Under the pieces are notes generated by a model. It did no database searches and was not told the DNA's origin. It saw only the letters and a program-made list of their open reading frames with translations. From Bacteroidia bacterium (GTDB taxonomy: Bacteria > Bacteroidota > Bacteroidia > UBA4408): 35,001 nt of DNA. The translations under genes and the position numbers were made by a program. This document shows, one piece after another, positions 6,374 to 16,072 of the stretch (position 1 is the stretch's first letter; each line of letters opens with the position of its first letter). Where the stretch lies: NCBI GenBank assembly GCA_020845635.1, contig JADLFI010000045.1, forward strand, positions 1-35,001, in the 5' to 3' direction.

Positions 6374-7408
6374 TTATTTATGGTACAAATCAAAATCCAT
6401 TCTGGCTGTTGCGGCTTGAGCTTGAGACCCTATTTTCCCACGAACAAATTTTAAATATCCAACCATTCCTATCATTGCAGCATTATCTGTACAATACTCA
6501 AAAGGTGGAATATAAACTTTGCAGTTATGCTTTTTGCCAAGTAAATTAACTTGCTTTCTTAGTTCACTGTTAGCAGCAACACCACCAGCCAATCCAATAT
6601 GTTTGACCTGGTATTGAAGGATTGCTTTTTCAAGTTTGTTAAGCAAAATATTAATTATGGTAAATTGTATTGAAGCGCAAATATCTTCTATATTCTTTTC
6701 TACAAAGTCAGGCTGCATTTGAACCTCTCGATTTATAAAGTTAAGTATTGCTGTTTTTAACCCGCTAAAGCTATAATCATAATTAGCTATTTGTGGTTTT
6801 GGAAATTTATATTTGTGGGGGTTTCCATGTTGTGCATACTTATCAATTAAAGGACCGCCAGGGTATGGCAAACCCAACAATTTTGCCGATTTATCAAATG
6901 CCTCACCGGCAGCATCATCAAGTGTTTCGCCCAAAATTTCAAAATCAAAATAATCATTTAATAATACAATTTGTGTGTGGCCACCCGAAACGGTTAAACA
7001 TAAAAAAGGAAACTGTGGAATACTTGATTCCGACTCAATAAAATGGGCTAAAATGTGGGCTTGCATATGATGCACATTAACTAAAGGCTTGTTCAATGCC
7101 AAAGCCAAGCCTTTGGCAAAAGACGAGCCCACCAAAAGCGAACCTAACAAGCCAGGGCCTTGCGTGTAGGCTATGGCAGTAATCTCTTGTAATTCAACCT
7201 GCGCTAAAGACAAGGCTTCATTTACCACCGGAACAATATTTTGCTGATGTGCCCGGGAGGCTAGTTCGGGGACAACACCTCCATATTTTTCATGAATTTG
7301 TTGAGTGGCAACAATATTGGCAAGAATTTTGCCATCTTTTATAATAGCAGCGGCTGTATCATCACATGATGATTCAATAGCTAATATAATAATAGAGTCG
7401 TTTTTCAT
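6374..7408 (-). CDS. tsaD: tRNA N6-threonylcarbamoyladenosine transferase TsaD
   Basis: TsaD joins the threonylcarbamoyl group to A37 of tRNAs that read ANN codons, working with TsaB and TsaE in the cytoplasm. The 344-residue length is normal. The N-terminus IIILAIESSCDDTAAAI is the family's opening strand and phosphate loop. The iron-binding pair is H114 and H118 in HHMQAH, followed by the SGGHTQ motif near 140 and TDNAAMIG near the C-terminus, which carries the third metal ligand. VVPELASRAH (45-54) is also conserved. The start fits the family N-terminus exactly. It is divergent from tamB, a pairing I know from many Bacteroidota. Neither tsaB nor tsaE is in the window. Confidence 0.97.
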   Translation of the reverse strand: MKNDSIIILAIESSCDDTAAAIIKDGKILANIVATQQIHEKYGGVVPELASRAHQQNIVPVVNEALSLAQVELQEITAIAYTQGPGLLGSLLVGSSFAKGLALALNKPLVNVHHMQAHILAHFIESESSIPQFPFLCLTVSGGHTQIVLLNDYFDFEILGETLDDAAGEAFDKSAKLLGLPYPGGPLIDKYAQHGNPHKYKFPKPQIANYDYSFSGLKTAILNFINREVQMQPDFVEKNIEDICASIQFTIINILLNKLEKAILQYQVKHIGLAGGVAANSELRKQVNLLGKKHNCKVYIPPFEYCTDNAAMIGMVGYLKFVRGKIGSQAQAATARMDFDLYHK

Positions 7409-7420
7409 AATATTTAATTA

Positions 7421-7428
7421 CAAAGGTG
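7421..7428 (-). promoter_or_regulatory. Probable -7 element of tsaD
   Basis: The minus strand reads GCACCTTTG, giving CACCTTTG at the -7 position, one mismatch from TAnnTTTG, about 13 nt upstream of the ATG. No clear -33 partner is visible. Confidence 0.4.
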
Positions 7429-7483
7429 CAACATTTATTTAATTTAAACAGTTACTACAACTTATTTGTTTGATGAATATAAC

Positions 7484-7491
7484 TATTTTTG
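7484..7491 (+). promoter_or_regulatory. -7 promoter element of tamB
   Basis: TATTTTTG matches TAnnTTTG exactly. Transcription would begin near 7498, which selects the ATG at 7510 over the upstream in-frame TTG at 7489. Confidence 0.6.
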
Positions 7492-7509
7492 GAACCTGGG
7501 AATACTAAA

Positions 7510-10500
7510 ATGAGGAAAGCAGGAAAAATAACTCTAATTGTTATAAGCAGTATATTTATATTGCTCTTGGGTTCGTACTTGCTTCTTAGAAGTTCTTATG
7601 TGCAAACGTATTTGGTAAGTAAAGTAACCAATTATTTGTCAAAAAAATTAAATACAGTTGCCCGTATAGAAGGTGTTGATATAGACTTTTTTTCAAAAGT
7701 TGTGTTAGAAGGTGTATATGTAGAAGATTTGCATCATGACACATTGCTATATGCCAAAAAACTTAGCATAGGTATAAGAGAAATTGCCATTGATAATAAC
7801 CTTATCAGATTTACAAGAGTGTCGTTAGAAAATACACGTTTTAATTTGGTTCAATACAAAAACGAAAAAGAATTAAATCTGCAATTTATAATTGATGCCT
7901 TTGATGATGGCAAAAAAACTAAAAAGGAAAATACTCCACCATTTACAATTAAAGCTAATAACTTGGTGCTTAAAAATGTTGATTTTTCATACCATTATCA
8001 AAATGACACAAGCAGTTTTAAGGGGGTAAATTTTGACCATATTCATTTAAAAAATATCAATGGAGACTTAAAAAACATTAAGATTATTGATGATTCCATT
8101 TCTACTTATATTAATGCATTGAGTTTTAAAGACCACAGTGGCTTTGAAATTAAGAAATTAAATACAGACTTTGTCATTTCACCCAAAGTACTAATATGCT
8201 ACGACTTAAATTTAATGACCAATGAAAGTAACATTAAAGGTCAATTAAAATTTGAAACCACATCATGGGATGATTATAATGATTTTGAAGAGAAGGTGCT
8301 AATGAGTGGGCATTTCTTTAACTCCAAGCTTAATTTTGGAGATATAGCCTATTTTACAGAGGAGCTGGAGGGAATTAATAAATTTATTGAATTTAATGGC
8401 AATATAAAAGGTACGGTAGCTAATCTAAAAGGTAACAACATGGACATTAGATTTGGAAAAAGCTCGCATTTAGTAGGAAATATAAAAATGAGCGGATTAC
8501 CGGACATTGAAACTACATTTATACAACTCAAATTAAAAGAGTTTACTACAAATACTCAGGATTTAGAAGGTATTCCTATTCCACCTTTTACTTCAAACAA
8601 ACACATAGAGTTACCTCAAAATTTTAATAAATTGGGAACTATAAAATTTAAAGGTGATTTCACCGGGTTTCAAAGTGATTTTACAGCATACGGCAATATT
8701 GAAACAGATTTAGGTGCAATATCAATGGATATTGAATTGAAGCAAGAAGAAAATTCACCTCCAAAATACAATGGGAACTTAAAATCGAACAATTTTAATT
8801 TAGGCCATTTCTATGGAATAGATGATGTGCTAACCCATATTACCTTAGATGTTGACATAGAGGGACAAGGTCTAGATCAGGACAATGTAAATGCAACTGT
8901 AAAAGGAAAAATAAATGAACTCATCTGCTTTAACTATCCATATAAAAACCTTAATGTTGAGGGTGATTTCTCTAAAAATATTTTTAGCGGTAAGTTTGAT
9001 GTAAATGATGACAACCTTAATCTCAAATACTCGGGCGAGATTGATTTTACAAATAGGTTGCCTGCCTTCAATTTTAATACCAATATTGGGTTTGCAAATT
9101 TAAGTAAGCTTAATATTATTAAAAGTAACCAAAACAGGTGGCTAAGTACCAATGCCGACTTTAATTTTATTGGAGATAATATTGACAATATAATTGGAAC
9201 TATTGAGCTAAAGAATACAGTTTACAAGGACTCTGCCAATACAGTTAAATTAAACAAGGTTGAACTAAACTCTTTAAAGATAGGTAATCTAAGAGATTTA
9301 ATCGTTAAATCAGATGCACTTGATGCAAGAATTTCCGGTAACTTTAGTTTGCTTGACTTGGAAGATGACTTTTATGAGTTAATATCGCAGTACATTCCAT
9401 CGGCTGGTTTTAAAAAATCTAAGAAAAGCAAACAGCAGGACTTTAGTTTTGAGTTTACCACAAAAAAATCTGAATCAGTTTCAAAAGCTTTACTACATGA
9501 CATTATTGTTAAGCCCAACTCTAAAGTAACCGGTATATTTAACAATATTGAGAATATCTATAACCTGTCTGTCAATTTGCCCGAAATAATGTTGTACGAC
9601 AAATTGGTAAGTAATTTACAATTAGTAAGCAACAATAATAATATAGAGGTATTTGGCTTGAATCTTAAATGCGATTATGTAGCTATTACCGATAGTGGAA
9701 AAATTGAGAACATAACACTTAAATCTACTGCTCAACGAGACTCATTAAACTTTATTTTTAATTTCTTCAATCCCGGAAAGATAAGAAATGAAGCAAATAT
9801 GGAGGGTGTATTTTTATTCCATCCGCAAAGTAAAATTGACTTGGCACTACGTAATTCAAATATAACTATTGAAGATTCTGTATGGGCATTTAATCCAAAT
9901 AGTAAAGTACAATTTGACTCATCATCTATAAGCTTTCATGATTTTAGTTTAAAACACAACAAACAAGTTTTATCTATTTTTAGCACTGTAACAGATTATG
10001 GAAAAAATCAAATAAATATTAATCTTCAGGAATTTATTCTTTCAAATATTAACCCTTTCATCAAATCATCAGATATTCAATTACAAGGAATATTAAATGG
10101 CAATGCATCATTTTCTGACTTTGATAAGAATCTCATATTTACAACCTCACTCGGATTTAAGGATTTTATCTTTAATGATGAGAGTTTGGGTGATGGTAAT
10201 ATTATTTCTTTATGGAATAGTCAAAAAGAATCCATATCGCTCAATGGCAACTTTATGCGTGGAATACTACCTACAATAGGTTTTACAGGATTTTATTATC
10301 CTAATAAAAAAGAAAATAATCTTGATATTGAATTACAATTAAAAAAGACACCTTTAAAGCTATTTGAAAGCTTTATGACCGGAGTAATGAGTGAATTTAA
10401 AGGGTATGCAAGTGGTGATTTATTTCTTCAAGGTTCTTTGAAAAAGCCTATATTGACAGGAGATGTAGATATTTTGCGTGGAGGTTTTAAGGTTGATTAC

Positions 10501-11940
10501 TTAAATACCAATTATACTTTTAATGGCAAAGTTAGCTTTGTAGAAAACAACATTATTTTTAATCATATTATATTATTTGATCAGTTTGGAAAGGAAGCCA
10601 AATTAACAGGAAACATACCTCATGAGTACTTTGGCAATATTGCTTTAAATATAAATATTAGTGTGGATAAGTTTTTTGTATTAAACACTACTGAAGCATT
10701 AAATTCATCATACTACGGGAAGGCTTACGCTACCGGAATAATAAAATTTAGAGGTGATTTAAATAGAATTAGTATTGATGTAGATGCAAAAACCGAATCA
10801 GGCACCCAGTTTAACATACCGCTGTCAACACCGGAGGAAATAAGTGAAAGTGGGTTTATTCGTTTTGTTTCGGTTGACACCAATCAAGTGGTAACCAAGG
10901 AAAAATACAAAGTTGAATTTTCGGGAATACAAATGAACCTAAATCTTGAAGTAACACCTAGTGCAGAAGTACAACTGATATTTGATAAAAAAATTGGGGA
11001 TGTTATTTCCGGAAATGGAAGTGGAAACATTAATATGACTATTTCGGCTCTAGATGAATTTAAAATGTACGGCAGCTATAATATTACCAAAGGAAACTAT
11101 TTATTTACCTTAAAGAATGTTATTAATAAAAAATTTAAGATTTCAGAAGGCGGAACTATAAATTGGACGGGTGATCCTTTTGGAGCTGATATTAATTTGG
11201 AAGCTGTGTATAAGTTGCGCACTTCTTTAAATGAGGTCTTGCCATCCGATACGAGTAAGAAAAGAGTTCCGGTTGATTGTGTGCTTAAAATGACAGATAA
11301 ATTAATGAATCCAACTATTAAGTTTGATATTAGATTACCACAGTCTGACGAGAAAATTCAAAATGATGTAAAAGCTGCCATAAATGCCGAGAATGAATCG
11401 GAATTGAATAAGCAAATGTTTTCATTACTGATGATGGGAAGCTTTTTCCCGCCAAACGAAGCAATACCTACAGGCAATTTTGGTATTTCTCAAAATACCT
11501 CTGAATTATTATCCTCACAAATTAGTAACTGGCTATCACAAAGTAACGAGTATGTTACCTTAGGAGTAAATGTCAGGGCCGGTGATCAAACATCAGCCAG
11601 CGAGTACCAAGCCAGTTTAAGTACACAATTGTTTCAGCAAAGGCTTAGTATTGATGGTAATGTAGGGGTTGCCAACAACCCCTCAAGGGTAAGTAATCTT
11701 GTAGGTGATATGAGTGTTGAATACAAAGTTACTGCTGATGGAAAATTAAGACTAAGAGCATTTACACAAAGCAACGATTATACCAACTTAACCACTATTG
11801 CTCCGTACACTCAAGGTATAGGAATATTTTACCGCGAAGATTTTGATACTTTTAATGAGTTAGTGCGTAATTACAACAACAAACTTGTTTTCTTTAATAA
11901 AAGAAAAAACCAGGCTACTGATGCCGAACCTGAAGACTAA
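7510..11940 (+). CDS. tamB: Translocation/assembly module protein TamB (DUF490, AsmA-like)
   Basis: This is a 1,476-residue envelope protein. A single N-terminal membrane anchor (ITLIVISSIFILLLGSYLLL) is followed by a long periplasmic region rich in short beta-strands. The C-terminal DUF490 domain has blocks such as GGTINWTGDPFGADINLEA and MNPTIKFDIRLPQSDEK, then the conserved LNKQMFSLLMMGSF segment and a final stretch of barrel-like strands. TamB-type proteins form a hydrophobic groove spanning the periplasm that moves phospholipids and helps assemble outer-membrane proteins. Bacteroidota forms are longer than the ~1,260-residue E. coli protein. The start at 7510 puts the anchor right after the basic residues MRKAGK; a TTG at 7489 is less likely because of the promoter position. 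No tamA lies beside it. It converges on the GH13 gene with an 11 nt gap. Confidence 0.92.
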   Translation: MRKAGKITLIVISSIFILLLGSYLLLRSSYVQTYLVSKVTNYLSKKLNTVARIEGVDIDFFSKVVLEGVYVEDLHHDTLLYAKKLSIGIREIAIDNNLIRFTRVSLENTRFNLVQYKNEKELNLQFIIDAFDDGKKTKKENTPPFTIKANNLVLKNVDFSYHYQNDTSSFKGVNFDHIHLKNINGDLKNIKIIDDSISTYINALSFKDHSGFEIKKLNTDFVISPKVLICYDLNLMTNESNIKGQLKFETTSWDDYNDFEEKVLMSGHFFNSKLNFGDIAYFTEELEGINKFIEFNGNIKGTVANLKGNNMDIRFGKSSHLVGNIKMSGLPDIETTFIQLKLKEFTTNTQDLEGIPIPPFTSNKHIELPQNFNKLGTIKFKGDFTGFQSDFTAYGNIETDLGAISMDIELKQEENSPPKYNGNLKSNNFNLGHFYGIDDVLTHITLDVDIEGQGLDQDNVNATVKGKINELICFNYPYKNLNVEGDFSKNIFSGKFDVNDDNLNLKYSGEIDFTNRLPAFNFNTNIGFANLSKLNIIKSNQNRWLSTNADFNFIGDNIDNIIGTIELKNTVYKDSANTVKLNKVELNSLKIGNLRDLIVKSDALDARISGNFSLLDLEDDFYELISQYIPSAGFKKSKKSKQQDFSFEFTTKKSESVSKALLHDIIVKPNSKVTGIFNNIENIYNLSVNLPEIMLYDKLVSNLQLVSNNNNIEVFGLNLKCDYVAITDSGKIENITLKSTAQRDSLNFIFNFFNPGKIRNEANMEGVFLFHPQSKIDLALRNSNITIEDSVWAFNPNSKVQFDSSSISFHDFSLKHNKQVLSIFSTVTDYGKNQININLQEFILSNINPFIKSSDIQLQGILNGNASFSDFDKNLIFTTSLGFKDFIFNDESLGDGNIISLWNSQKESISLNGNFMRGILPTIGFTGFYYPNKKENNLDIELQLKKTPLKLFESFMTGVMSEFKGYASGDLFLQGSLKKPILTGDVDILRGGFKVDYLNTNYTFNGKVSFVENNIIFNHIILFDQFGKEAKLTGNIPHEYFGNIALNINISVDKFFVLNTTEALNSSYYGKAYATGIIKFRGDLNRISIDVDAKTESGTQFNIPLSTPEEISESGFIRFVSVDTNQVVTKEKYKVEFSGIQMNLNLEVTPSAEVQLIFDKKIGDVISGNGSGNINMTISALDEFKMYGSYNITKGNYLFTLKNVINKKFKISEGGTINWTGDPFGADINLEAVYKLRTSLNEVLPSDTSKKRVPVDCVLKMTDKLMNPTIKFDIRLPQSDEKIQNDVKAAINAENESELNKQMFSLLMMGSFFPPNEAIPTGNFGISQNTSELLSSQISNWLSQSNEYVTLGVNVRAGDQTSASEYQASLSTQLFQQRLSIDGNVGVANNPSRVSNLVGDMSVEYKVTADGKLRLRAFTQSNDYTNLTTIAPYTQGIGIFYREDFDTFNELVRNYNNKLVFFNKRKNQATDAEPED

Positions 11941-11951
11941 GCTACTTTACT

Positions 11952-13370
11952 TTATTTTCCTTTTACGTAAACTCTGTACTCCCACGGTTTTAATGTAACA
12001 TTCTCATCAATAACCAAAGTTCCTTTCTTATCAGTAAACAATTCCGTGTATTCCGGTGCAAAAGCATAACGATCAAATTTTACCCTTGCTTCGCTGTTTG
12101 ATAAATTTACAATTACCACAATTTCATCGTTGCCTTTTTTACGAAAGAATGAATATACCTGATTGGGATTATTGTTTAATATTTTACCAAACGAACCTCC
12201 CGACTCGGAATGTAATAAGGCATTACTTCGTTTTTTTAGGGACAATAATCGTGTATAGAAATCAGCATTGCTATAGTTTTTCCACTCCATCGGATCCTTA
12301 TCAAAGAACTTTAATCTCTTATCTAAACCTGCCTCCTGTCCGCTATACAAAAGGGGCATTCCTTTTAGGGTGGCACACAATACATAAAATGATTTTGCAC
12401 CCTCGCCAAACAATTCTTTTTCTGTTCCGTTCCATGAATTTTCATCATGATTAGTTGTAAAGTACATTCTAACAGCCTTTGGCGAGTATGTAACTCGGTC
12501 TTCGGCCAAATAATCATCTATAACCCTTGCCGGATATTCGCCTGTGGCTATCTTTTTAGTTAGGTTAAAATATTTCCAGGTATAGGTCATGTTAAAGGCA
12601 GTATGTAACTCAGGTTTCTCCCCTTCGGCCAACATAAACAGGTTGGGGTTAACGGCTCTTAATTCCTTTGCAGCCTCTACCCAAAAATCCAAAGGCACCA
12701 TCTCAGCCACATCACATCTAAAACCATCTATTTTTGTGTTAACCAGCCAAAATTTCATGGCTTCGGTCATGGCTTTTCGTAATTCTTTATTATCGTAATT
12801 TAAGTCTATAACATCTGTCCAATCGCTCACCGGAGCAACAAACTTACCTTCTGCATCCTTGGTATAAAATTCAGGATGCGTTTCTGTCCACTTATTATCT
12901 GGTGAAGTGTGATTTGCAACCCAATCAATAATTACATGCATACCTAATGAATGAGCATAATCAACTAAATGTTTAAAATCTTCCATAGTTCCAAACTCTT
13001 CGTTTACGGCCAAGTAATCTTTTACTGCATAGTAACTACCCAATGTGCCTTTACGAGATTTTTCTCCTATAGGATGTATAGGCATAAACCACAAAATATC
13101 AACTCCCATTGACTTTAAACGTGGTAATTCCTTTTCAAAGTTTTTAAAATTTGAATTGGCAGAGTACTGTCTGAGATTTACTTCGTATATTGAACTATTA
13201 ATACTCCAAATAGGTTGATTAACAATAAGATTATCTACCATTTCTTGACCTCTTTCAATGCTTTTTTCAACACTCTTCTGCATCTTATCTTTTTGTGCCA
13301 TTGCTGCTAAGGTGCTTAATAATATAAGAGTAACAGAAAGTAGAGATTTCGTTTTTAATACCTGTTTCAT
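11952..13370 (-). CDS. Exported alpha-amylase-family glycoside hydrolase (GH13)
   Basis: This 472-residue enzyme has a signal peptide (KTKSLLSVTLILLSTLAAMAQ). The (beta/alpha)8 barrel shows the four GH13 regions: DWVANH (from residue 149), GFRCDVAE with nucleophile D220, LAEGE with acid/base E249, and TNHDEN with D309. A small beta-sandwich closes the C-terminus. It should hydrolyse or transfer alpha-glucans such as starch or maltodextrin in the periplasm or outside; exact specificity cannot be read from the motifs. The AEGE at region III, where many relatives have AEGW or AEPW, may affect the active site. I chose the ATG at 13368-13370 over one six codons upstream, because it gives a normal signal peptide. 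It has its own strong promoter and no susCD pair nearby, so it is not in an obvious polysaccharide utilisation locus. Confidence 0.9.
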   Translation of the reverse strand: MKQVLKTKSLLSVTLILLSTLAAMAQKDKMQKSVEKSIERGQEMVDNLIVNQPIWSINSSIYEVNLRQYSANSNFKNFEKELPRLKSMGVDILWFMPIHPIGEKSRKGTLGSYYAVKDYLAVNEEFGTMEDFKHLVDYAHSLGMHVIIDWVANHTSPDNKWTETHPEFYTKDAEGKFVAPVSDWTDVIDLNYDNKELRKAMTEAMKFWLVNTKIDGFRCDVAEMVPLDFWVEAAKELRAVNPNLFMLAEGEKPELHTAFNMTYTWKYFNLTKKIATGEYPARVIDDYLAEDRVTYSPKAVRMYFTTNHDENSWNGTEKELFGEGAKSFYVLCATLKGMPLLYSGQEAGLDKRLKFFDKDPMEWKNYSNADFYTRLLSLKKRSNALLHSESGGSFGKILNNNPNQVYSFFRKKGNDEIVVIVNLSNSEARVKFDRYAFAPEYTELFTDKKGTLVIDENVTLKPWEYRVYVKGK

Positions 13371-13400
13371 AAGTAAAATAATAATCAATTAAATGTTTGA

Positions 13401-13432
13401 CAAATATAATTAACCTTTATGTTAACCCCAAA
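13401..13432 (-). promoter_or_regulatory. Strong promoter of the GH13 gene
   Basis: On the minus strand, TTTG (13432-13429) is followed after exactly 20 bp by TATATTTG (13408-13401), a full match to the Bacteroidetes consensus. Transcription would begin near 13395, about 25 nt before the chosen start codon. It separates this gene from the suf operon upstream. Confidence 0.8.
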
Positions 13433-13487
13433 GGCTTGCATGGTTAATTAACGAATTGATTAAAGCATATATTGTTTGATGAGGGTT

Positions 13488-14027
13488 TTACTTTATAGCC
13501 GCTTGCTTGTACAGCGGGACAGTAGAACATGGTTCGCCATACATGATGCTTTTAACAACCGGCTTAAGCAATGATGCAATATGTTGATAAGCATTAACGC
13601 CAATTTTTTTATGACTACAACCCTTAATAACTACCTTGGCGTTGGCAAATTGATTCAGCTCAATTTTATTTAATTCTTCAATCAATAATATTTCCTCCAG
13701 CATACTTTTATCACCTACAAAAACTTGTTTGGCGCATGGTGTTAATTTAATACTGATAAGCATATAAGCCCATGCAGGAATTATTGCCTCAACACTACAA
13801 AATACGGCAACGTATTTATCCTGAAACTCTTTTTCGTCAATCTGTAAAACAAAATTTCGGAATATTTTTTCACGCAAAATATAGGCCACATTTCCCGAGT
13901 TATCAATTGGCATTGATGATAGAAATGGTTTAATATCTAATGATATTATTTCGGTTTGTGGTAAATAATTCTCCAAATTAATTTCCACTAATCCGCTTTG
14001 GGCTACTTTATTAATAATTTCATCCAT
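13488..14027 (-). CDS. DUF2480 family protein, last gene of the suf operon
   Basis: This 179-residue cytoplasmic protein belongs to DUF2480, a family largely limited to Bacteroidota. Recognisable blocks are EIINKVAQSGLVEINLE at the start, KYVAVFCSVEAIIPAWAYML (about 91-110), AKVVIKGCS (129-137) and the C-terminal PVVKSIMYGEPCSTVPLYK. Three cysteines sit in those conserved blocks (FCS, KGCS, EPCS), which would suit metal or cluster binding, but no function has been shown that I know of. It follows sufT by only 10 nt, so it is almost certainly co-transcribed with the iron-sulfur assembly genes. This link to suf is the main clue to its role. Confidence 0.88.
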   Translation of the reverse strand: MDEIINKVAQSGLVEINLENYLPQTEIISLDIKPFLSSMPIDNSGNVAYILREKIFRNFVLQIDEKEFQDKYVAVFCSVEAIIPAWAYMLISIKLTPCAKQVFVGDKSMLEEILLIEELNKIELNQFANAKVVIKGCSHKKIGVNAYQHIASLLKPVVKSIMYGEPCSTVPLYKQAAIK

Positions 14028-14037
14028 GGCCTAGCTC

Positions 14038-14367
14038 CTACATAAAGCCTAACTCTAACTGTGCAACTTCACTCATCATATCTCGCTCCCAAGGTGGCTC
14101 AAAAGTTAATTCTACTTTTGAAGTTGAAACACCTTCAACACTGCCCAGTTTTTCTTCGGTTTCTGCCGGTAATGTTTCGGCAACAGGACAGTTGGGCGAT
14201 GTTAATGTCATTCGCACTAAAAGATTGTTTTCGCTATCAATTCTTATTTCATAAATCAATCCCAACTCCCAAATATCAACAGGTATTTCCGGGTCATAAA
14301 TAGTTTTTAATACATCTATTACTCGTTGGGTTAACTCTATGTTATCTGAAATGATTGTTGCTGGCAT
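14038..14367 (-). CDS. sufT: SufT-like Fe-S assembly protein (MIP18/DUF59 family)
   Basis: This 109-residue protein is an MIP18 (DUF59) domain with little else. It shows the family motifs YDPEIPVDIWELGLIYEI (24-41) and LTSPNCPVAETLP (55-67), with the reactive cysteine C60, then FEPPWERDMMS near the C-terminus. Such proteins help deliver iron-sulfur clusters to client enzymes and are regularly found at the end of suf operons. It lies 11 nt after sufE and 10 nt before the DUF2480 gene. The name sufT rests on family and position; other DUF59 proteins such as PaaD have the same fold but a different context. Confidence 0.9.
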   Translation of the reverse strand: MPATIISDNIELTQRVIDVLKTIYDPEIPVDIWELGLIYEIRIDSENNLLVRMTLTSPNCPVAETLPAETEEKLGSVEGVSTSKVELTFEPPWERDMMSEVAQLELGFM

Positions 14368-14378
14368 TTGATATAAAA

Positions 14379-14816
14379 TTATTTCGTTTCACTTGAACCT
14401 TTGCTAAGATAAGCCAAAGCATCTAATTTAATTTGTTTTATTAAGCTGGTCAATCCATTGGCACGTGTAGGACTTAAATGTTCTTTCAGTCCAATGGCGT
14501 CAATAAAATTCAAAGGGGCATTTACAATTTCTTCAGGCCTATGATTATTCAACACACGTATAACCAAGGCCGCCATTCCTTTGGTAATAATAGCATCGCT
14601 ATCGGCTCTTATGCTCATTAAAGTGCCATCAAAATATGTTTTTAACCACATTTTACTCTGGCAACCTTTAATCAATAAGTTATCGTGTTTTTCGGCATCT
14701 GAGAGTAAAGGTAATGATTTCCCCAAATCAATAATATACTCATATCTTGATTCCCAATCATCTCCAAAAATATTAAACTCATCTATTATTTCTTTCTCAT
14801 TCTCTTCTATGCTCAT
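14379..14816 (-). CDS. sufE: Sulfur acceptor protein SufE
   Basis: SufE takes the persulfide sulfur from SufS and passes it to the SufBCD scaffold. The 145-residue length is typical. The acceptor cysteine is C52 in LLIKGCQSKMWL, followed by the conserved SDAIITKGMAALVIRVL segment (about 73-89) and a C-terminal part with LSPTRANGLTSL. It follows sufS by 11 nt and precedes sufT by 11 nt. Confidence 0.95.
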   Translation of the reverse strand: MSIEENEKEIIDEFNIFGDDWESRYEYIIDLGKSLPLLSDAEKHDNLLIKGCQSKMWLKTYFDGTLMSIRADSDAIITKGMAALVIRVLNNHRPEEIVNAPLNFIDAIGLKEHLSPTRANGLTSLIKQIKLDALAYLSKGSSETK

Positions 14817-14827
14817 AACTCATTCAT

Positions 14828-16051
14828 TTAGCTTAACATTTTAATAGCTTTTTTTAAAGCTGTCACAAAAGTATCAATTTCCTCAAAGGTATTGTAAAAT
14901 GCCAATGATGCTCTTATGGTACCGGGTATCTTATAATAATCCATCAGTGGCTGGGTGCAATGATGTCCGGTACGCACAGCTACTCCATATTTATCTAATA
15001 TCATACCAACATCATAAGGGTGCAAACCTTTAACAATAAATGAAACAACAGCAGCCTTGTGTTCTGATTGCCCAATTATTTCTACTTCTTCCATTTGATG
15101 TAATTGACTTTGAGCATAATTCAACAATTCATTCTCATACTTCTCAATTTGCTCAAAACCTATTTGATTAATATAATTGATGGCTGTAGCCAGGCCAATA
15201 CCTCCGGCAATATGTGGGGTTCCGGCTTCAAATTTTAAAGGTGCAGGAGCATAAGTAACCCCCTCAAAACTTACAGTTTGAATAATACCCCCACCACTTT
15301 GATATGGTGGCATTTCATTTAGCCATTTTTCTTTAGCATATAAAACTCCTACACCTGTGGGACCAAACATTTTATGAGCACTAAAACAATAAAAATCAGC
15401 ATCCAAATCCTGTACATCAACCTTTAAATGTGGCACTGCCTGCGCCCCATCAATCAATACCGGAACATTCCTCAGGTGTGCGTTATGAATAATTTCTTTA
15501 ATAGGATTAATCGTGCCCAAAGTATTTGAAACATGCGTTATGGCAACAAGTTTGGTTCTATCAGTAATTAATTTGGTAAAATCCTCAACCTTAATTTCTC
15601 CTGCTTTATTTATTGGCACTACCTTCAAACTAGCGCCTCTGTCTTCGCATAGCTGCATCCACGGAAGTATGTTTGAGTGATGCTCCATAGCCGATATCAT
15701 AACTTCATCTCCGGCTTTTACAAATCTTTTTCCGAACGAATAGGCCACAAGATTTATCGAATCGGTTGTTCCTTTAGTGAAAACTATTTCGTGAGAAAAA
15801 GCAGCATTAACAAAATGTTGTACAGTTACTCTTGCTTGCTCATAAGCCTCAGTAATTTGGCGGCTCAAGGTGTGAACTCCTCTATGAATATTGGAGTTTT
15901 TATTCGTATAATACTCTTGTATGGAATTAATTACAACCTTTGGCTTATGGGCTGTAGCTCCATTATCAAAATAAATAAGATTGTGTTTGTTTACTTTCTG
16001 TTCTAGTGTCGGAAAGTCTTTACGTATATCTATTGGATTAAAAATTGCCAT
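14828..16051 (-). CDS. sufS: Cysteine desulfurase SufS
   Basis: SufS is a PLP enzyme that removes sulfur from cysteine, giving alanine and an enzyme-bound persulfide for SufE. At 407 residues it has the expected length. Visible residues are EHHSNILPW (123-131, with the PLP-stacking His), D201 in DGAQ, the Schiff-base lysine K227 in FSAHKMFGPTG, and the active cysteine C365 in RTGHHCTQPLM. The RxGHHC form, with a short active-site loop, is the SufS (group II) type rather than IscS. It sits between sufD and sufE. Confidence 0.97.
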   Translation of the reverse strand: MAIFNPIDIRKDFPTLEQKVNKHNLIYFDNGATAHKPKVVINSIQEYYTNKNSNIHRGVHTLSRQITEAYEQARVTVQHFVNAAFSHEIVFTKGTTDSINLVAYSFGKRFVKAGDEVMISAMEHHSNILPWMQLCEDRGASLKVVPINKAGEIKVEDFTKLITDRTKLVAITHVSNTLGTINPIKEIIHNAHLRNVPVLIDGAQAVPHLKVDVQDLDADFYCFSAHKMFGPTGVGVLYAKEKWLNEMPPYQSGGGIIQTVSFEGVTYAPAPLKFEAGTPHIAGGIGLATAINYINQIGFEQIEKYENELLNYAQSQLHQMEEVEIIGQSEHKAAVVSFIVKGLHPYDVGMILDKYGVAVRTGHHCTQPLMDYYKIPGTIRASLAFYNTFEEIDTFVTALKKAIKMLS

Positions 16052-16072
16052 ACTGCACTATATACAACCTTC

